A DNA stretch of 64,000 bases from Clostridia bacterium (GCA_017398595.1 JAFQFR010000015.1:1-64000); one strand, 5' to 3'; positions 8,828 to 17,682 are shown, counted from the stretch's first letter. Numbers and translations: made by a program. Notes: a model not told the origin generated them from the letters alone.

Positions 8828-10024
8828 ATGTATAACAAGAAGACTATCGAAGATGTTGCAGTCTCGGGCAAGAGAGTCCTCGTCCGCTGCGACTTCAACG
8901 TCCCGCTCAAGGATGGCAAGATCACCAGCGATAAGAGAATCGTTGAGGCTCTGCCCACCATCAAGTACCTGCTCGCGCAGGGCGCAAAGGTCATCCTCTG
9001 CTCCCACATGGGCAAGCCGAAGGGCGAAGTAAACCCCAAGTACTCGCTTGCTCCCGTTGCTGCACGCCTGACCGAGCTGCTCGGACAGAACGTTGCCCTC
9101 ACCGCTGACATCGTCGGCGAGGATGCAAAGGCAAAGGTTGCGGCTCTCAAGGACGGCGAGGCTGTTCTGCTCGAGAACGTTCGCTTCGACGCTCGCGAGG
9201 AGAAGAACGACCCCGAATTTGCAAAAGAGCTGGCTTCTCTGGCTGAAGTATATGTCAACGACGCATTCGGTACCGCACACCGCGCACATGCTACCACCGC
9301 AGGCGTTGCAGACTACCTGCCCGCAGTTTGCGGCTACCTGATCCAGAAAGAGATCGGCATCATGGGCAAGGCTCTGGCAAACCCCGAGCGTCCCTTCGTT
9401 GCGATCCTCGGCGGCGCAAAGGTCAAGGATAAGCTGAATGTTATCAACAACCTGCTCACCAAGGTTGACACCCTCATCATCGGCGGCGGTATGGCTTACA
9501 CCTTCCTGGCTGCTAAGGGTTACAGCGTCGGCACTTCGCTTCTCGACGAAGAGAAGATCGACTACTGCAAGGATATGATGAAGAAGGCTGAGGAAAAGGG
9601 CGTTAAGCTCCTGCTCCCCATCGACACCACCATCGCTGCAAGCTTCCCCGATCCGATCGACGCTCCCATCGAGACCGCTGTTGTAGATTCCGACAAGATC
9701 CCCGCAGACAAGATGGGTCTGGACATCGGTCCCAAGACCATGGAGCTCTACGCAGAGGCTGCAAAGAACGCAAAGACGGTCGTTTGGAACGGTCCTATGG
9801 GCGTATTTGAGAACCCCACTCTTGCAAAGGGTACCATCGCTGTAGCAAAGGCACTGGCTGAGAGTGACGCGACCACCATCGTCGGCGGCGGCGACAGCGC
9901 AGCAGCTTGCGAGCAGCTCGGCTTCGCAGACAAGATCACCCACATCTCCACCGGCGGCGGCGCATCCCTCGAGTTCCTCGAAGGTCTGGAGCTGCCCGGT
10001 ATTGCTTGCCTCGAAGACAAATAA
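8828..10024 (+). CDS. pgk: Phosphoglycerate kinase
   Basis: The 398-residue cytoplasmic enzyme makes 3-phosphoglycerate and ATP from 1,3-bisphosphoglycerate and ADP. Recognised motifs are [11 protein letters not shown] near the N terminus, [11 protein letters not shown] at the hinge, [11 protein letters not shown] and the nucleotide loop [15 protein letters not shown]. Length is standard for the family. AAGGAGTG precedes the ATG. Codon use is highly biased, as expected for a highly expressed gene. tpiA follows 250 bases downstream on the same strand. Confidence 0.98.
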   Translation: MYNKKTIEDVAVSGKRVLVRCDFNVPLKDGKITSDKRIVEALPTIKYLLAQGAKVILCSHMGKPKGEVNPKYSLAPVAARLTELLGQNVALTADIVGEDAKAKVAALKDGEAVLLENVRFDAREEKNDPEFAKELASLAEVYVNDAFGTAHRAHATTAGVADYLPAVCGYLIQKEIGIMGKALANPERPFVAILGGAKVKDKLNVINNLLTKVDTLIIGGGMAYTFLAAKGYSVGTSLLDEEKIDYCKDMMKKAEEKGVKLLLPIDTTIAASFPDPIDAPIETAVVDSDKIPADKMGLDIGPKTMELYAEAAKNAKTVVWNGPMGVFENPTLAKGTIAVAKALAESDATTIVGGGDSAAACEQLGFADKITHISTGGGASLEFLEGLELPGIACLEDK

Positions 10025-10155
10025 GGATCGGTTGGCATATTTCTAAAAAGAAAGGATAACGACCGGGCAGATTTGGATGCAGACGGCGTGATCGCGTACT
10101 CGTCGCCGTATGTGTATACGGCAGAGAAGCGAGCGCGGCGAAAAACGCGAGATCA

Positions 10156-10179
10156 GGGAACATGCCTTGGCATGTTCCC
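10156..10179 (+). repeat. Perfect 11-bp hairpin in the pgk-tpiA gap
   Basis: GGGAACATGCC, a TT loop and GGCATGTTCCC form a perfect stem. No T run follows, so it is not a standard terminator. It could be a processing or stability element between pgk and tpiA, or a dispersed palindrome. Confidence 0.5.
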
Positions 10180-10273
10180 TACCTTATGAGACGGCTTTCC
10201 GCAAGGCAGCCGCGTATGCTTGCTTTTCCTCGCGTTTTGTTCTGCGCCGAAGATGCAGGTCGGAACTATAGCA

Positions 10274-11032
10274 ATGAGTAGACGTTATGTAATCGCAGGC
10301 AACTGGAAAATGAACCAGACGCCCGCACAGGCAAGAGAATTCATCACAGCCCTTGCTCCCATGGTCAAGGGAAAGGACGGCTGCGACATCGTACTTTGCG
10401 TACCGTTCGTAGACATCTGGGTAGCTGCTGAGGCTGCCAAGGGCACCAACATCCACATCGGCGCACAGAACGTACACTTTGAGGCAAAGGGTGCATTCAC
10501 CGGCGAGATCAGCGCAGACATGCTGAAGGAAGTCGGCACCGAGTATGTCATCATCGGCCACAGCGAGCGCCGTCAGTACTTCGGTGAGACCGACGAGACC
10601 GTCAACAAGCGCGTGAAGGCTGCGCTTGCAGCAGGTCTGAAAGTCATCCTCTGCGTCGGCGAAATGCTCGATGCAAGACAGGCAGGCATCACCGACGAGC
10701 TGGTTGCCATGCAGGTCAAACTCGACCTCGCAGGCGTCAGCGCAGACGACCTCAAGAATGTCATCATCGCATACGAGCCCGTATGGGCGATCGGCACCGG
10801 TCTTACCGCAACGCCCGAGCAGGCTGACGAGACCTGCGGCGTGATCCGCGACACCGTTGCAAAGCTCTATGGCTCCATCGCCGCAAAGGAGATCATCATC
10901 CAGTACGGCGGATCCATGAATGACAAGAACGCTGCCGACCTTCTCGCAAAAGAGAACATCGACGGCGGTCTGATCGGCGGCGCGTCCCTCAAGACCGACG
11001 CGTTCACCGCGATCGTTTCCGCAGCACAGTAA
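10274..11032 (+). CDS. tpiA: Triose-phosphate isomerase
   Basis: The 252-residue enzyme interconverts dihydroxyacetone phosphate and glyceraldehyde 3-phosphate. The start was set at MSRRYVIAGNWKMN because this gives the usual family N terminus, although the ribosome site (AGGTCGGA) is weak. The catalytic Lys is in NWKMN, the His in IIGHSERR, the Glu in AYEPVWAIGTG, and the phosphate loops are YGGSMN and GGLIGGASLK. With pgk upstream and gpmI at 17731-19380 it accounts for part of lower glycolysis. Confidence 0.97.
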   Translation: MSRRYVIAGNWKMNQTPAQAREFITALAPMVKGKDGCDIVLCVPFVDIWVAAEAAKGTNIHIGAQNVHFEAKGAFTGEISADMLKEVGTEYVIIGHSERRQYFGETDETVNKRVKAALAAGLKVILCVGEMLDARQAGITDELVAMQVKLDLAGVSADDLKNVIIAYEPVWAIGTGLTATPEQADETCGVIRDTVAKLYGSIAAKEIIIQYGGSMNDKNAADLLAKENIDGGLIGGASLKTDAFTAIVSAAQ

Positions 11033-11041
11033 GCAAAAAAA

Positions 11042-11081
11042 GCCGCAGTTTGTGCGGCATCCCTTCGGTTCGCCCCGAAGG
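11042..11081 (+). other. Two consecutive hairpins after tpiA
   Basis: GCCGCA-GTTT-TGCGGC is followed by CCTTCGG-TTCGCC-CCGAAGG. Neither is followed by a clear T run, so termination is uncertain. They may be a 3' stabiliser or part of the leader of the next gene, which starts 44 bases on. Confidence 0.4.
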
Positions 11082-11124
11082 TACATATGTATTGATTTTA
11101 TTTGATTTTAAGGAGAACATAAAA

Positions 11125-12258
11125 ATGGCTGAATATGTAAAGCTTCCGATTAACGTTTTGGACGACTTTTGCATGACCGCATTCAAGAAGCTCGGCTTTA
11201 AGAAGTCCGAGTGCCGTATCATCACCGATGTACTCATCATGTCCGACAAGTTCGGCATCGAGTCCCACGGTATGCAGCGTCTTGTCCGTTATCACAAGGG
11301 CATCGAGAAGGGCACGATCGTTGTCGGTGCCGCTCCCGAAGTTGTAAAAGAGACTTCCACCACCGCAGTGATCGACGCACACGACGGTATGGGTCAGCTC
11401 GCAGGCCACAAGGCTATGCAGCTCGCGATCAAGAAAGCGAAGAAGAGCGGCGTTGGTATCGTTTCGGTACGCAACTCCAACCACTTCGGTATCGCAGGCT
11501 ACTATGCAAAGATGGCTTCCGATGCAGGTCTGCTCGGTATGGCATTCACCAACTCCGAGGCGATCATGGTTCCTACCTTTGGTAAGCTGGCAATGCTCGG
11601 TTCCAACCCGATCGCGATCGCAATGCCCGCAGAGCCCTACGACTTCTTCTTCGATGCTTCCACCACCGTTGTTACCCGCGGTAAACTCGAGATGTACAAC
11701 AAGATGGGCAAGCCCCTTCCCGAAGGCTGGGCGCTCAACAAGGACGGTAAGGCATCCTCCGATGCTCCTGACGTTCTGGCAAACATCGTTGCTAAGAACG
11801 GCGGCGGTATCATGCCTCTCGGCGGCAATACCGAAGTTCTCGGCAGCCACAAAGGCTACGGCTACGGCATGATCTGCGAGATCTTCTCCTCCATTCTTTC
11901 GATGGGTATGACCTCCAACTACACCATGCAGAACGGCAAGAGCGGTATCTGCCACGGCTTCATCGCGATCAACCCCGCAAACTTCGGCGATCCCGATGCG
12001 ATCCGCGAGCACCTCTCCACCTACCTGCGCGAACTGCGTGAGTCTCCCAAGGCTGAGGGCGCAGAGCGCATCTACACGCACGGCGAAAAAGAGGTTGAGG
12101 CAACCGAGCGCATCCTGCGCGAGGGCGCTCCCGTCAACGTCAACACCCTGCGCGAGATGGTCGAGTTCGCAAACTTCGTCGGCATCAACCCGAAAAAGTA
12201 TTTCGGCGACGCAGTGGACAAGATCAGCGACAGCAAGATGTTCTCCGGCAACTATTAA
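11125..12258 (+). CDS. Malate/L-lactate dehydrogenase family (Ldh2) oxidoreductase
   Basis: This 377-residue NAD(P)-dependent dehydrogenase belongs to the family that is unrelated to classical LDH/MDH. Signatures are IESHGMQRLVRY, VRNSNHFGIAGYY, GSNPIAIAMP and FDASTTVVTRGKL. Family members act on malate, lactate, ureidoglycolate or 2,3-diketogulonate, and the sequence does not decide between them. The ATG at 11125 has AAGGAGA eight bases upstream. It follows the glycolytic genes on the same strand, and very regular codon use suggests high expression. A role in 2-hydroxy acid metabolism or redox balance is inferred. Confidence 0.9.
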   Translation: MAEYVKLPINVLDDFCMTAFKKLGFKKSECRIITDVLIMSDKFGIESHGMQRLVRYHKGIEKGTIVVGAAPEVVKETSTTAVIDAHDGMGQLAGHKAMQLAIKKAKKSGVGIVSVRNSNHFGIAGYYAKMASDAGLLGMAFTNSEAIMVPTFGKLAMLGSNPIAIAMPAEPYDFFFDASTTVVTRGKLEMYNKMGKPLPEGWALNKDGKASSDAPDVLANIVAKNGGGIMPLGGNTEVLGSHKGYGYGMICEIFSSILSMGMTSNYTMQNGKSGICHGFIAINPANFGDPDAIREHLSTYLRELRESPKAEGAERIYTHGEKEVEATERILREGAPVNVNTLREMVEFANFVGINPKKYFGDAVDKISDSKMFSGNY

Positions 12259-12268
12259 GATACATACG

Positions 12269-12299
12269 AAAAAAGCTTCCCGAACGGGAAGCTTTTTTT
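12269..12299 (+). terminator. Intrinsic terminator after the Ldh2-family gene
   Basis: The hairpin AAAAAGCTTCCC-GAAC-GGGAAGCTTTTTTT starts 11 bases after the stop codon and ends in seven T residues. Confidence 0.92.
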
Positions 12300-12339
12300 G
12301 TTAAAGAATCTTGGTCGGTCTTGTTTTTCCGATTTGGGC

Positions 12340-12540
12340 TTATTCGGTAATTTTGAACAGCTCATTGGGAGTACAATTCAACAACAGGCACAGGGTCTCA
12401 ATATTTTCATATTGGATGGACTTGGTTTGGTTGTTCACCATTTTGTTGAAATTTTGATAACTCATACCGAGTTGCTTATATAACCAATACTTCGTCTTAC
12501 CGTTTTTCTCGAGCAATTCCAGAACGTTCAATCGAATCAT
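12340..12540 (-). CDS. Small XRE-type helix-turn-helix protein
   Basis: The 66-residue protein is almost entirely one Cro/C1-type HTH: KTKYWLYKQLGMSYQNFNKM is the HTH and ENIETLCLLLNCTPNELF the following helices. The chosen ATG (12540) has GGAG nine bases upstream, whereas an ATG five codons earlier has none. It is divergent from the Cys-rich miniprotein gene, and the gap between them holds two inverted repeats that are the natural candidates for its operators. Its target is inferred from this layout only. Confidence 0.82.
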   Translation of the reverse strand: MIRLNVLELLEKNGKTKYWLYKQLGMSYQNFNKMVNNQTKSIQYENIETLCLLLNCTPNELFKITE

Positions 12541-12556
12541 AAGATATTTCTCCATG

Positions 12557-12574
12557 TCTCATGTTATAATGAGA
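12557..12574. promoter_or_regulatory. Inverted repeat TCTCAT-N6-ATGAGA before the HTH gene
   Basis: A perfect 6-bp inverted repeat with a 6-base centre lies 17 bases before the HTH start codon, where a bound repressor would block its own transcript. An autoregulatory operator is inferred. Confidence 0.5.
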
Positions 12575-12594
12575 TAATATCCTATTTTTCCTCT

Positions 12595-12636
12595 TTGCAT
12601 ATAGACTATCACATTATATAATGTAATAGTCTATAT
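12595..12636. promoter_or_regulatory. 38-bp palindromic operator over a promoter
   Basis: Bases 12599-12617 and 12618-12636 are 19-base arms that are reverse complements at 18 of 19 positions, with no loop. A plus-strand promoter lies inside: TTGCAT (12595-12600), 16 bases, TATAAT (12617-12622). Because TATAAT is near the centre, a second TATAAT reads on the minus strand. The palindrome sits between the HTH gene and the Cys-rich gene and has no T run, so a protein-binding site is more likely than a terminator. Confidence 0.7.
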
Positions 12637-12655
12637 CGATAAAAAGGAGAACAAC

Positions 12656-12874
12656 ATGATTATTGACGTTACCGGGGTAGAACTGATTCCGGGCAATCGA
12701 GGTAAGGACTGTCCGGGAAACGGCAGTTATATCGATGAGCAAGGCGAACCGATCGAATGCTGCTGTGACGAATGCGACTATATGAAATGCTGCACCAAGG
12801 AGCATACGCCGGAGCTTTGCTTCACCTGCAACGATTTATATTGTCCGCATGTAAAAACGAAACGAACGCACTAA
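12656..12874 (+). CDS. Cys-rich 72-residue protein of unknown function
   Basis: An ATG nine bases behind AAAAGGAG opens a 72-codon gene. The product has ten cysteines arranged as KDCPGN, ECCCDECDYMKCC, LCFTC and LYCPH, with a basic tail HVKTKRTH. There is no signal peptide or membrane segment, so a cytoplasmic metal-binding (zinc or Fe-S) miniprotein is plausible. The function is unknown to me. It is preceded by the large palindrome and divergent from a small HTH regulator, and its stop lies one base from the convergent beta-CASP gene. Confidence 0.75.
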   Translation: MIIDVTGVELIPGNRGKDCPGNGSYIDEQGEPIECCCDECDYMKCCTKEHTPELCFTCNDLYCPHVKTKRTH

Positions 12875-12875
12875 A

Positions 12876-14477
12876 CTATTTCTCAAACTTATCGCACAGG
12901 GCATTGATCTGATCGGTCATGCGGGCGAGGTCCTTATTGGCGCCGCCGCGGCTGCGCGTAATGATCGACATCAGCCGTCTGCCCGCCGCAAGCAGGCGTT
13001 CGTAGACGGCTTCGGCGCGTTTTGTCGCCGCTTTCTTCTTCTCGAGACGGACGATCTCGCCGCGCTCGATGCACACGCCGCTGACAAGGTCAAACTTGTC
13101 GCCGCTGTAGGGCGCGGTCGCCGTGAAGCCGAGTTCTTCCTCAATGCTTTTCGCAAACACGTCGCACACGGTATCGTCACCGTGGTTGACAAACACCTTG
13201 GTCGGCGTGCTTTCCAGATTTTTCAGCCAGCCAAGCAGCATATCCCTGTCCGCGTGACCGCTGATACCGTCGAGATTGGAGATCTCCGCGCGCACTTCGA
13301 TCTCCTCGCCGAACAGCTTGACAAACGGCGCGCCGTCGAGCAGCTTTCTGCCCACCGTGCCCTCGGACTGATAGCCGACAAACAAAATTGTGCTCTCGGG
13401 TCGCCACAGATTGTGCTTGAGGTGATGACGGATGCGTCCCGCCTCACACATGCCCGATGCCGAGAGGATGACTTTCGGCTCTTTGTCCGCGTTGATAAGC
13501 TTGGAATCGTCCGCGGTGACGGACAGCTTCAGCCCCGCAAAGCGGATGGGATTGATCCCTTTCGCCAGCAGATCCAGCGTTTCCCGGTCGTAGAAGCCAA
13601 CGAGGTCGCCCGCGTAGATATTGGTCGCCTCGACCGCCAGCGGGCTGTCCACATAGACGGGGAAATTTTCATGCCCTTTGACAAGTCCCGCGTCCTTGAT
13701 CGTGCGGATCAGATACAGCAGCTCCTGCGTGCGCCCAACCGCAAACGAGGGGATCACCACGTTGCCGCCGCGGTCAAACGTGCGCTGCAGGATCGCCGTA
13801 AGCTGTGCGACGTAGTCGGGGCGCGCACCGTGCAGGCGGTCGCCGTAGGTAGACTCGATCACGACATAGTCGGCGGCTTTCGGCGGCTGCGGATCACGGA
13901 TCAGCGGGCGGCGGACATTGCCGATGTCGCCCGAGAACACGATCGTGCGCGTCTCGCCATCCTCTGTGACGGTCATGCAGATGCTCGACGAGCCGAGCAG
14001 GTGCCCCGCGTCGATGAATTTTACCGTAATGCCGTCAAACGGCTTGAATTCTTTTTCATACGGATAAGGCTCAAACGCGGCGATCGCCTTTTCGGCATCC
14101 GCCATGGTATAGGACGGCTTATAGGGCGGCTCGCCCGAGCGCTGTGCCTTGCGGTTGCGCCATTCTGCCTCAAACTCCTGGATGTGCGCCGAGTCGCGCA
14201 GCATAATACCGCAGAGTTTATGCGTTGCCTCGGTGGCGTAGATCGGGCCATCGTATCCCGCCGCGATCATCGCGGGGATCTTGCCCGAATGGTCGATATG
14301 CGCATGCGTCAAAAAGATCGCGTCTACTTCGCCGGGCACGATCGGCAGCTCGCAGTTTTCATAAATATCCGCGCCCTGCTCCATGCCGCAGTCGATCAGC
14401 AGATGCTTGCCGCACGCTTCCAGCAGCGAACACGAGCCCGTAACCTCATGCGCCGCACCTAAAAAAGTCAGTTTCAT
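12876..14477 (-). CDS. MBL-fold beta-CASP RNA-processing-type hydrolase
   Basis: The 533-residue protein opens MKLTFLGAAHEVTGSC. The metal-binding HxHxDH is in THAHIDHSG, further ligands are GHLLGSSS and SGDIGNVRRP, and a beta-CASP insert (VVIPSFAVGRTQELL, LSASGMCEAGRIRHHL) precedes the closing VFVNHGD strand. This is the bacterial and archaeal CPSF-73-like group of exo/endonucleases, cytoplasmic and zinc-dependent. The basic Lys/Arg-rich C-terminal ~70 residues could add RNA contact. The natural RNA substrate is not known from sequence. It is monocistronic. Confidence 0.9.
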   Translation of the reverse strand: MKLTFLGAAHEVTGSCSLLEACGKHLLIDCGMEQGADIYENCELPIVPGEVDAIFLTHAHIDHSGKIPAMIAAGYDGPIYATEATHKLCGIMLRDSAHIQEFEAEWRNRKAQRSGEPPYKPSYTMADAEKAIAAFEPYPYEKEFKPFDGITVKFIDAGHLLGSSSICMTVTEDGETRTIVFSGDIGNVRRPLIRDPQPPKAADYVVIESTYGDRLHGARPDYVAQLTAILQRTFDRGGNVVIPSFAVGRTQELLYLIRTIKDAGLVKGHENFPVYVDSPLAVEATNIYAGDLVGFYDRETLDLLAKGINPIRFAGLKLSVTADDSKLINADKEPKVILSASGMCEAGRIRHHLKHNLWRPESTILFVGYQSEGTVGRKLLDGAPFVKLFGEEIEVRAEISNLDGISGHADRDMLLGWLKNLESTPTKVFVNHGDDTVCDVFAKSIEEELGFTATAPYSGDKFDLVSGVCIERGEIVRLEKKKAATKRAEAVYERLLAAGRRLMSIITRSRGGANKDLARMTDQINALCDKFEK

Positions 14478-14520
14478 CGCTCTGCCTCCTTTGCTGATTT
14501 TATTATAGCATAAAAAGAAT

Positions 14521-14600
14521 GCGGGGGAAACTTTTTGCAGAAAGTTTCCCCCGCACCCCTTTCAAAAACTCTTGAAAAATAAACGGCTGTAGCCATATCT
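14521..14600. repeat. Dispersed hairpin repeat (GCGGGGGAAACTTT type)
   Basis: A 14-bp perfect stem (14521-14534 with 14541-14554) with a TTGCAG loop is followed by CACCCCTTTCAAAAACTCTT. The unit at 57162-57230 has another stem sequence but the same plan, ending CACCCCCGTAAAACTTTTT. Similar remnants (AAAAGCGTTCCCCACA) lie near 14733. The 284-base gap holds nothing else I can name. Confidence 0.6.
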
Positions 14601-14761
14601 TTTTTTAAAAGTTTTACGAGGGGGATACATGTTTTTGCGATGTTATTGAGCATCGTGTTTGAACGATGCTCAAAATGCGGCAGAACAAAAGCCGTTTTTT
14701 GCAGATAGCTGAAGCCGCATTGACGCTCTTTTCAAAAGCGTTCCCCACATTTTCTCATTTC

Positions 14762-15343
14762 TTACAAAAACAGCGATACCGCGCAGTACACCAGCAGCAG
14801 TGCCATGATCGTGTTGACCACCTTGGCATGCCCCGAGAACAGCCACTTGAACACCGAGCCGAACGCCGACCACAGCAGCGTAAAAGCAAAGCCGATGAAC
14901 GCCAGCAGCAGCGCAAAGCCAACGAGCTGCAGAAGCTGTCCCTGGTAAAACGGCAGAATGTACGCCTCCATCGACGCGATGCAATAAATGTAGATCTTCG
15001 GATTGACAAATTGCAGCAGAAGTCCCGCCGTAAAGCCGTCTTTGGTCTCCTTCTCCTCGATCACGCCCGAGGAGCGGAAGGTTTCCCACGCGAGATAGAG
15101 CATATACAGCGCGCCGATGATCAGCATCGGCAGCTTGATCTTCGGGATCCACGCGGACAGCAGATTGCAAAACGCCGTACACAACAGCATGACGACCGAA
15201 AAGCCGACCCAAATGCCGAGGTTGAACGGCAGTGCGCCGCGAAAGCCCTTGCGCGAGCCGTTGGACATCGACAAAATGTTGTTCGGCCCCGGCGTGACCG
15301 CCGTCACGATAGCGTATGTCAAAAACGAAAAACAGTTGAACAT
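14762..15343 (-). CDS. LysE/RhtB-family amino-acid exporter
   Basis: This 193-residue membrane protein has the family signature TAVTPGPNNILSMSNGSRKG after the first helix and about six hydrophobic helices. The family exports amino acids such as lysine, homoserine, threonine or aromatic residues, and the substrate cannot be told here. The start is the ATG of MFNCFSFLTYA with AAGGAGA nine bases upstream. It is divergent from an XRE-cupin regulator whose promoter region it shares, a common pairing in which the cupin domain senses the exported compound. Confidence 0.88.
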   Translation of the reverse strand: MFNCFSFLTYAIVTAVTPGPNNILSMSNGSRKGFRGALPFNLGIWVGFSVVMLLCTAFCNLLSAWIPKIKLPMLIIGALYMLYLAWETFRSSGVIEEKETKDGFTAGLLLQFVNPKIYIYCIASMEAYILPFYQGQLLQLVGFALLLAFIGFAFTLLWSAFGSVFKWLFSGHAKVVNTIMALLLVYCAVSLFL

Positions 15344-15388
15344 GTTGACATTTCTCCTTTGATGGTGTATGATGGTGATATGAAAGTC

Positions 15389-15435
15389 CAATATATCGGA
15401 TTTCTATTATATTGCACTATCAGTTTATTATATTG
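15389..15435. promoter_or_regulatory. Repeated TATATTG sites between exporter and regulator
   Basis: TATTATATTG occurs at 15405-15414 and again at 15426-15435, exactly 21 bases (two helical turns) apart on the same face. An inverted CAATATAT lies just upstream at 15389-15396. They fill the shared 112-base promoter region and are the obvious candidate binding sites for the XRE-cupin protein. Confidence 0.6.
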
Positions 15436-15455
15436 TCAATAGATTTGGAGAAAAA

Positions 15456-16007
15456 ATGGATATTACAAGCGCAGTTGCCCAAAATGCCAAGGCGATCCGC
15501 GAGCAAAAGAAGCTCACGCTGGACGCCGCCGCCGAGCTGACCGGCGTGTCGCGCAGCATGCTGGCGCAAATTGAAAAAGGCGACGTCAACCCCACCATTT
15601 CGGTGCTTTGGAAGATCGTGAACGGCTACAAGATCACGTTCACCGAGCTGCTTGAAGAAAAAGGCAGTGCCACCGATCTGATCCCCTGCGACACCGTACA
15701 GCCGCTCTGTGAAGACGGCGGACGCTACCGCAACTACCCGACCTTTGTATTCAACGATCAAAAAGCATTCGAGTGCTACCGCATCGTCATCGATAAAGAC
15801 GGACACCTCGAAGCACTGCCCCACCTCAAAGGCACCGAGGAATACATCACCGTCTTTTGCGGTGCGGTGGAGATCACGGTGGACGGCACTGCGCATACAC
15901 TGCAAAAGGGCGACTCCATCCGCTTTTTCGCCGATGTGGCGCACGCCTATAAAAATATCGGCGAGGAGACCGCCGAAATGAGCATGCTGATCTACTATAA
16001 TAAGTAA
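15456..16007 (+). CDS. XRE-family regulator with C-terminal cupin domain
   Basis: This 183-residue protein has an N-terminal HTH (LTLDAAAELTGVSRSMLAQIEKG, residues ~20-42) and a C-terminal cupin (LPHLKGTEEYITVFCGAVEI, KGDSIRFFADVAHAYKN). Such two-part regulators bind DNA as dimers and sense a small molecule in the cupin barrel. It is divergent from the LysE exporter with repeated sites in between, so control of the exporter and of itself is inferred. GGAG precedes the ATG. Confidence 0.9.
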   Translation: MDITSAVAQNAKAIREQKKLTLDAAAELTGVSRSMLAQIEKGDVNPTISVLWKIVNGYKITFTELLEEKGSATDLIPCDTVQPLCEDGGRYRNYPTFVFNDQKAFECYRIVIDKDGHLEALPHLKGTEEYITVFCGAVEITVDGTAHTLQKGDSIRFFADVAHAYKNIGEETAEMSMLIYYNK

Positions 16008-16010
16008 GAC

Positions 16011-16042
16011 AAAAGCGACATTCGTTTGAATGTCGCTTTTTT
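16011..16042. terminator. Bidirectional terminator between convergent genes
   Basis: AAAAGCGACATTC, a short loop and GAATGTCGCTTTTTTT form a long stem directly after the XRE-cupin stop. On the minus strand it also closes the P-loop kinase gene that ends at 16042. Confidence 0.88.
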
Positions 16043-17076
16043 TACATCTCTACTACAAGATCCGCGTTTTCTTTTGTGCGGTTGGCTTTGTAATACGCTT
16101 CTTCAAGCGGGATCCAGTGCTTTTGAAACATCTCTGCCATCTGCGCGCCGTTGCGGGCGATAATGCGCTGCATCTGCACCTCGGGCGCAATGTCGAAGAA
16201 GACTTTCAGATCAGCATAGTCTCCAAAAGTGGGATGACAGCTATACGCGCCCTCCACGATGCGATACGCGGACGCATCCACTTCCCTTTCCCCCTCGATC
16301 GCCATTTTACCGCAGTCGAAAATGCGGTAAGCAAAGCGGTCGGGGCATGCCACATGCGGCAATACCTCCGCAGCAAAGCGCTCATAGTGTACGTTTCCGC
16401 CGGGCACGGCAAAGCGCTCCTCACTGCGCAGCTCGGGCGGCAGAAAGAAGTCGTCCATGTGTACAACGCCCGCGCCGAGGAGCGCCGCAAGGCTCTCCGC
16501 TGCCGTGGATTTTCCCGCCGCGGCACGTCCCTCCAGCGCGATCACGCACGCGCGGTCGCCCCTCGGCAGTGCGGCGATTTTTTCGAGGATCGGCAACAGT
16601 TTTACAAAGCGGCGATCCACGATGCGGTATGCAGGATGTTCGGCGGCGCGATACGCGTCGCTGTGGTGTACCGTCGGCATACCCGCCGCCCGGTATGCGT
16701 CGAGGTATGTCTGCCAGTCGGCAAGGGGCAAGACCTTTTCCGCCGTGGTAAGATATTCTTTGAACAGTTCGCGCGTGCCGCGCTGCAAACGCACCGATGC
16801 GGTGAACATACGGAACAGCCACGCGGCGGGCAGCCCCTTTGCCTTCCACGCGGCAAGGTTCACGCGGCAAACCTCGGGGGAGATCTCCTCAAACAGCGGC
16901 AGCGACGCGGGTGTAACGGCGGCATATTCCGCGGTGAAATATTTCTCCGCGGCATCGAAATCGGTCAGCAGATGCTCAGCGCCGAGCGCCGCCTGGTAAC
17001 ACAGCTTCACCGCGTCCTGCGGCTGCATCGAGGGGTGCAACTGCAGTTGTTGTTTTAAGTACACTTCAAATTCCAT
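16042..17076 (-). CDS. P-loop (uridine-kinase-like) kinase with ~190-residue N-terminal extension
   Basis: The 344-residue protein starts at MEFEVYLKQQL behind GAGGAG. The C-terminal half is a phosphoribulokinase/uridine-kinase-like P-loop domain: Walker A GRAAAGKST at about residue 204, HMDDFF as the Asp-containing motif, and a lid region KHWIPLEEAYY. The N-terminal half (AVKLCYQAALGAEHLL, CRVNLAAWKAKGLP) is helical and not recognised. The substrate is probably a small hydroxylated molecule or nucleoside. It lies 66 bases after the ECF S-component gene on the same strand, so the kinase may trap what that transporter imports; this is inference. Confidence 0.75.
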   Translation of the reverse strand: MEFEVYLKQQLQLHPSMQPQDAVKLCYQAALGAEHLLTDFDAAEKYFTAEYAAVTPASLPLFEEISPEVCRVNLAAWKAKGLPAAWLFRMFTASVRLQRGTRELFKEYLTTAEKVLPLADWQTYLDAYRAAGMPTVHHSDAYRAAEHPAYRIVDRRFVKLLPILEKIAALPRGDRACVIALEGRAAAGKSTAAESLAALLGAGVVHMDDFFLPPELRSEERFAVPGGNVHYERFAAEVLPHVACPDRFAYRIFDCGKMAIEGEREVDASAYRIVEGAYSCHPTFGDYADLKVFFDIAPEVQMQRIIARNGAQMAEMFQKHWIPLEEAYYKANRTKENADLVVEM

Positions 17077-17142
17077 TGTAGTCTCCTCAAAAATCCGTGT
17101 TCCCTGTAGGGGACGGCGCACCGACGTCCCGCATCCCACGCA

Positions 17143-17661
17143 TCAGAGCACCTTTGCTTTCCGCAGCGCCACCAGAATAACGGGAATAAGGATAAGCTGC
17201 AACACGATTCCCGGCCATGCGGTAACAAAATAGCTCATGACCCACATCTGCGCCGTGAATGTACCCGGCATAAAGACCCATGCCTTTGCCGCTCCCGCCG
17301 CGACTCTGCCAAGCAGCATCGCGCAAAGCAGGCGAAGATATACATACGGCATATATTTTTTTACGCGGCAGGGATAAAACCCGAATCCGCTTGCAAAACC
17401 GTATACCGCAAGCTCAACCAGCATCGGCGGCAGATAGCCCATCGGCGGCATCTGCGTGAGGATGCTCGACAGAAACGGGCCGGCAAGTCCGGAAACAAGC
17501 CCGTATTTCCAGCCACAGACGAGTCCGCACAGCAATACGGGGATGTGCATCGGGCTGAAAATGCTACCACCGTCCGGAATGACGTGGAATGCATACGGCA
17601 GAACCACGCACAATGCTATACAAAGTGCGGTGATGATCATCTTTTTCGTAGAAGTTTTCAT
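17143..17661 (-). CDS. ECF transporter S component
   Basis: This 172-residue, very hydrophobic protein with about six helices has the ECF S-component look: KMIITALCIALCVVLPYAFH at the N terminus, SPMHIPVLLCGLVCG with a conserved Pro-Met-His, and AxxxA-type packing residues for the shared T subunit. It would bind one vitamin, nucleobase or related compound outside and dock on the energising module, which is not in this window. No riboswitch is seen in the short leader, so the ligand stays open. The kinase gene follows. Confidence 0.8.
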   Translation of the reverse strand: MKTSTKKMIITALCIALCVVLPYAFHVIPDGGSIFSPMHIPVLLCGLVCGWKYGLVSGLAGPFLSSILTQMPPMGYLPPMLVELAVYGFASGFGFYPCRVKKYMPYVYLRLLCAMLLGRVAAGAAKAWVFMPGTFTAQMWVMSYFVTAWPGIVLQLILIPVILVALRKAKVL

Positions 17662-17682
17662 CGCAAAATCCTACCTCCCTAT

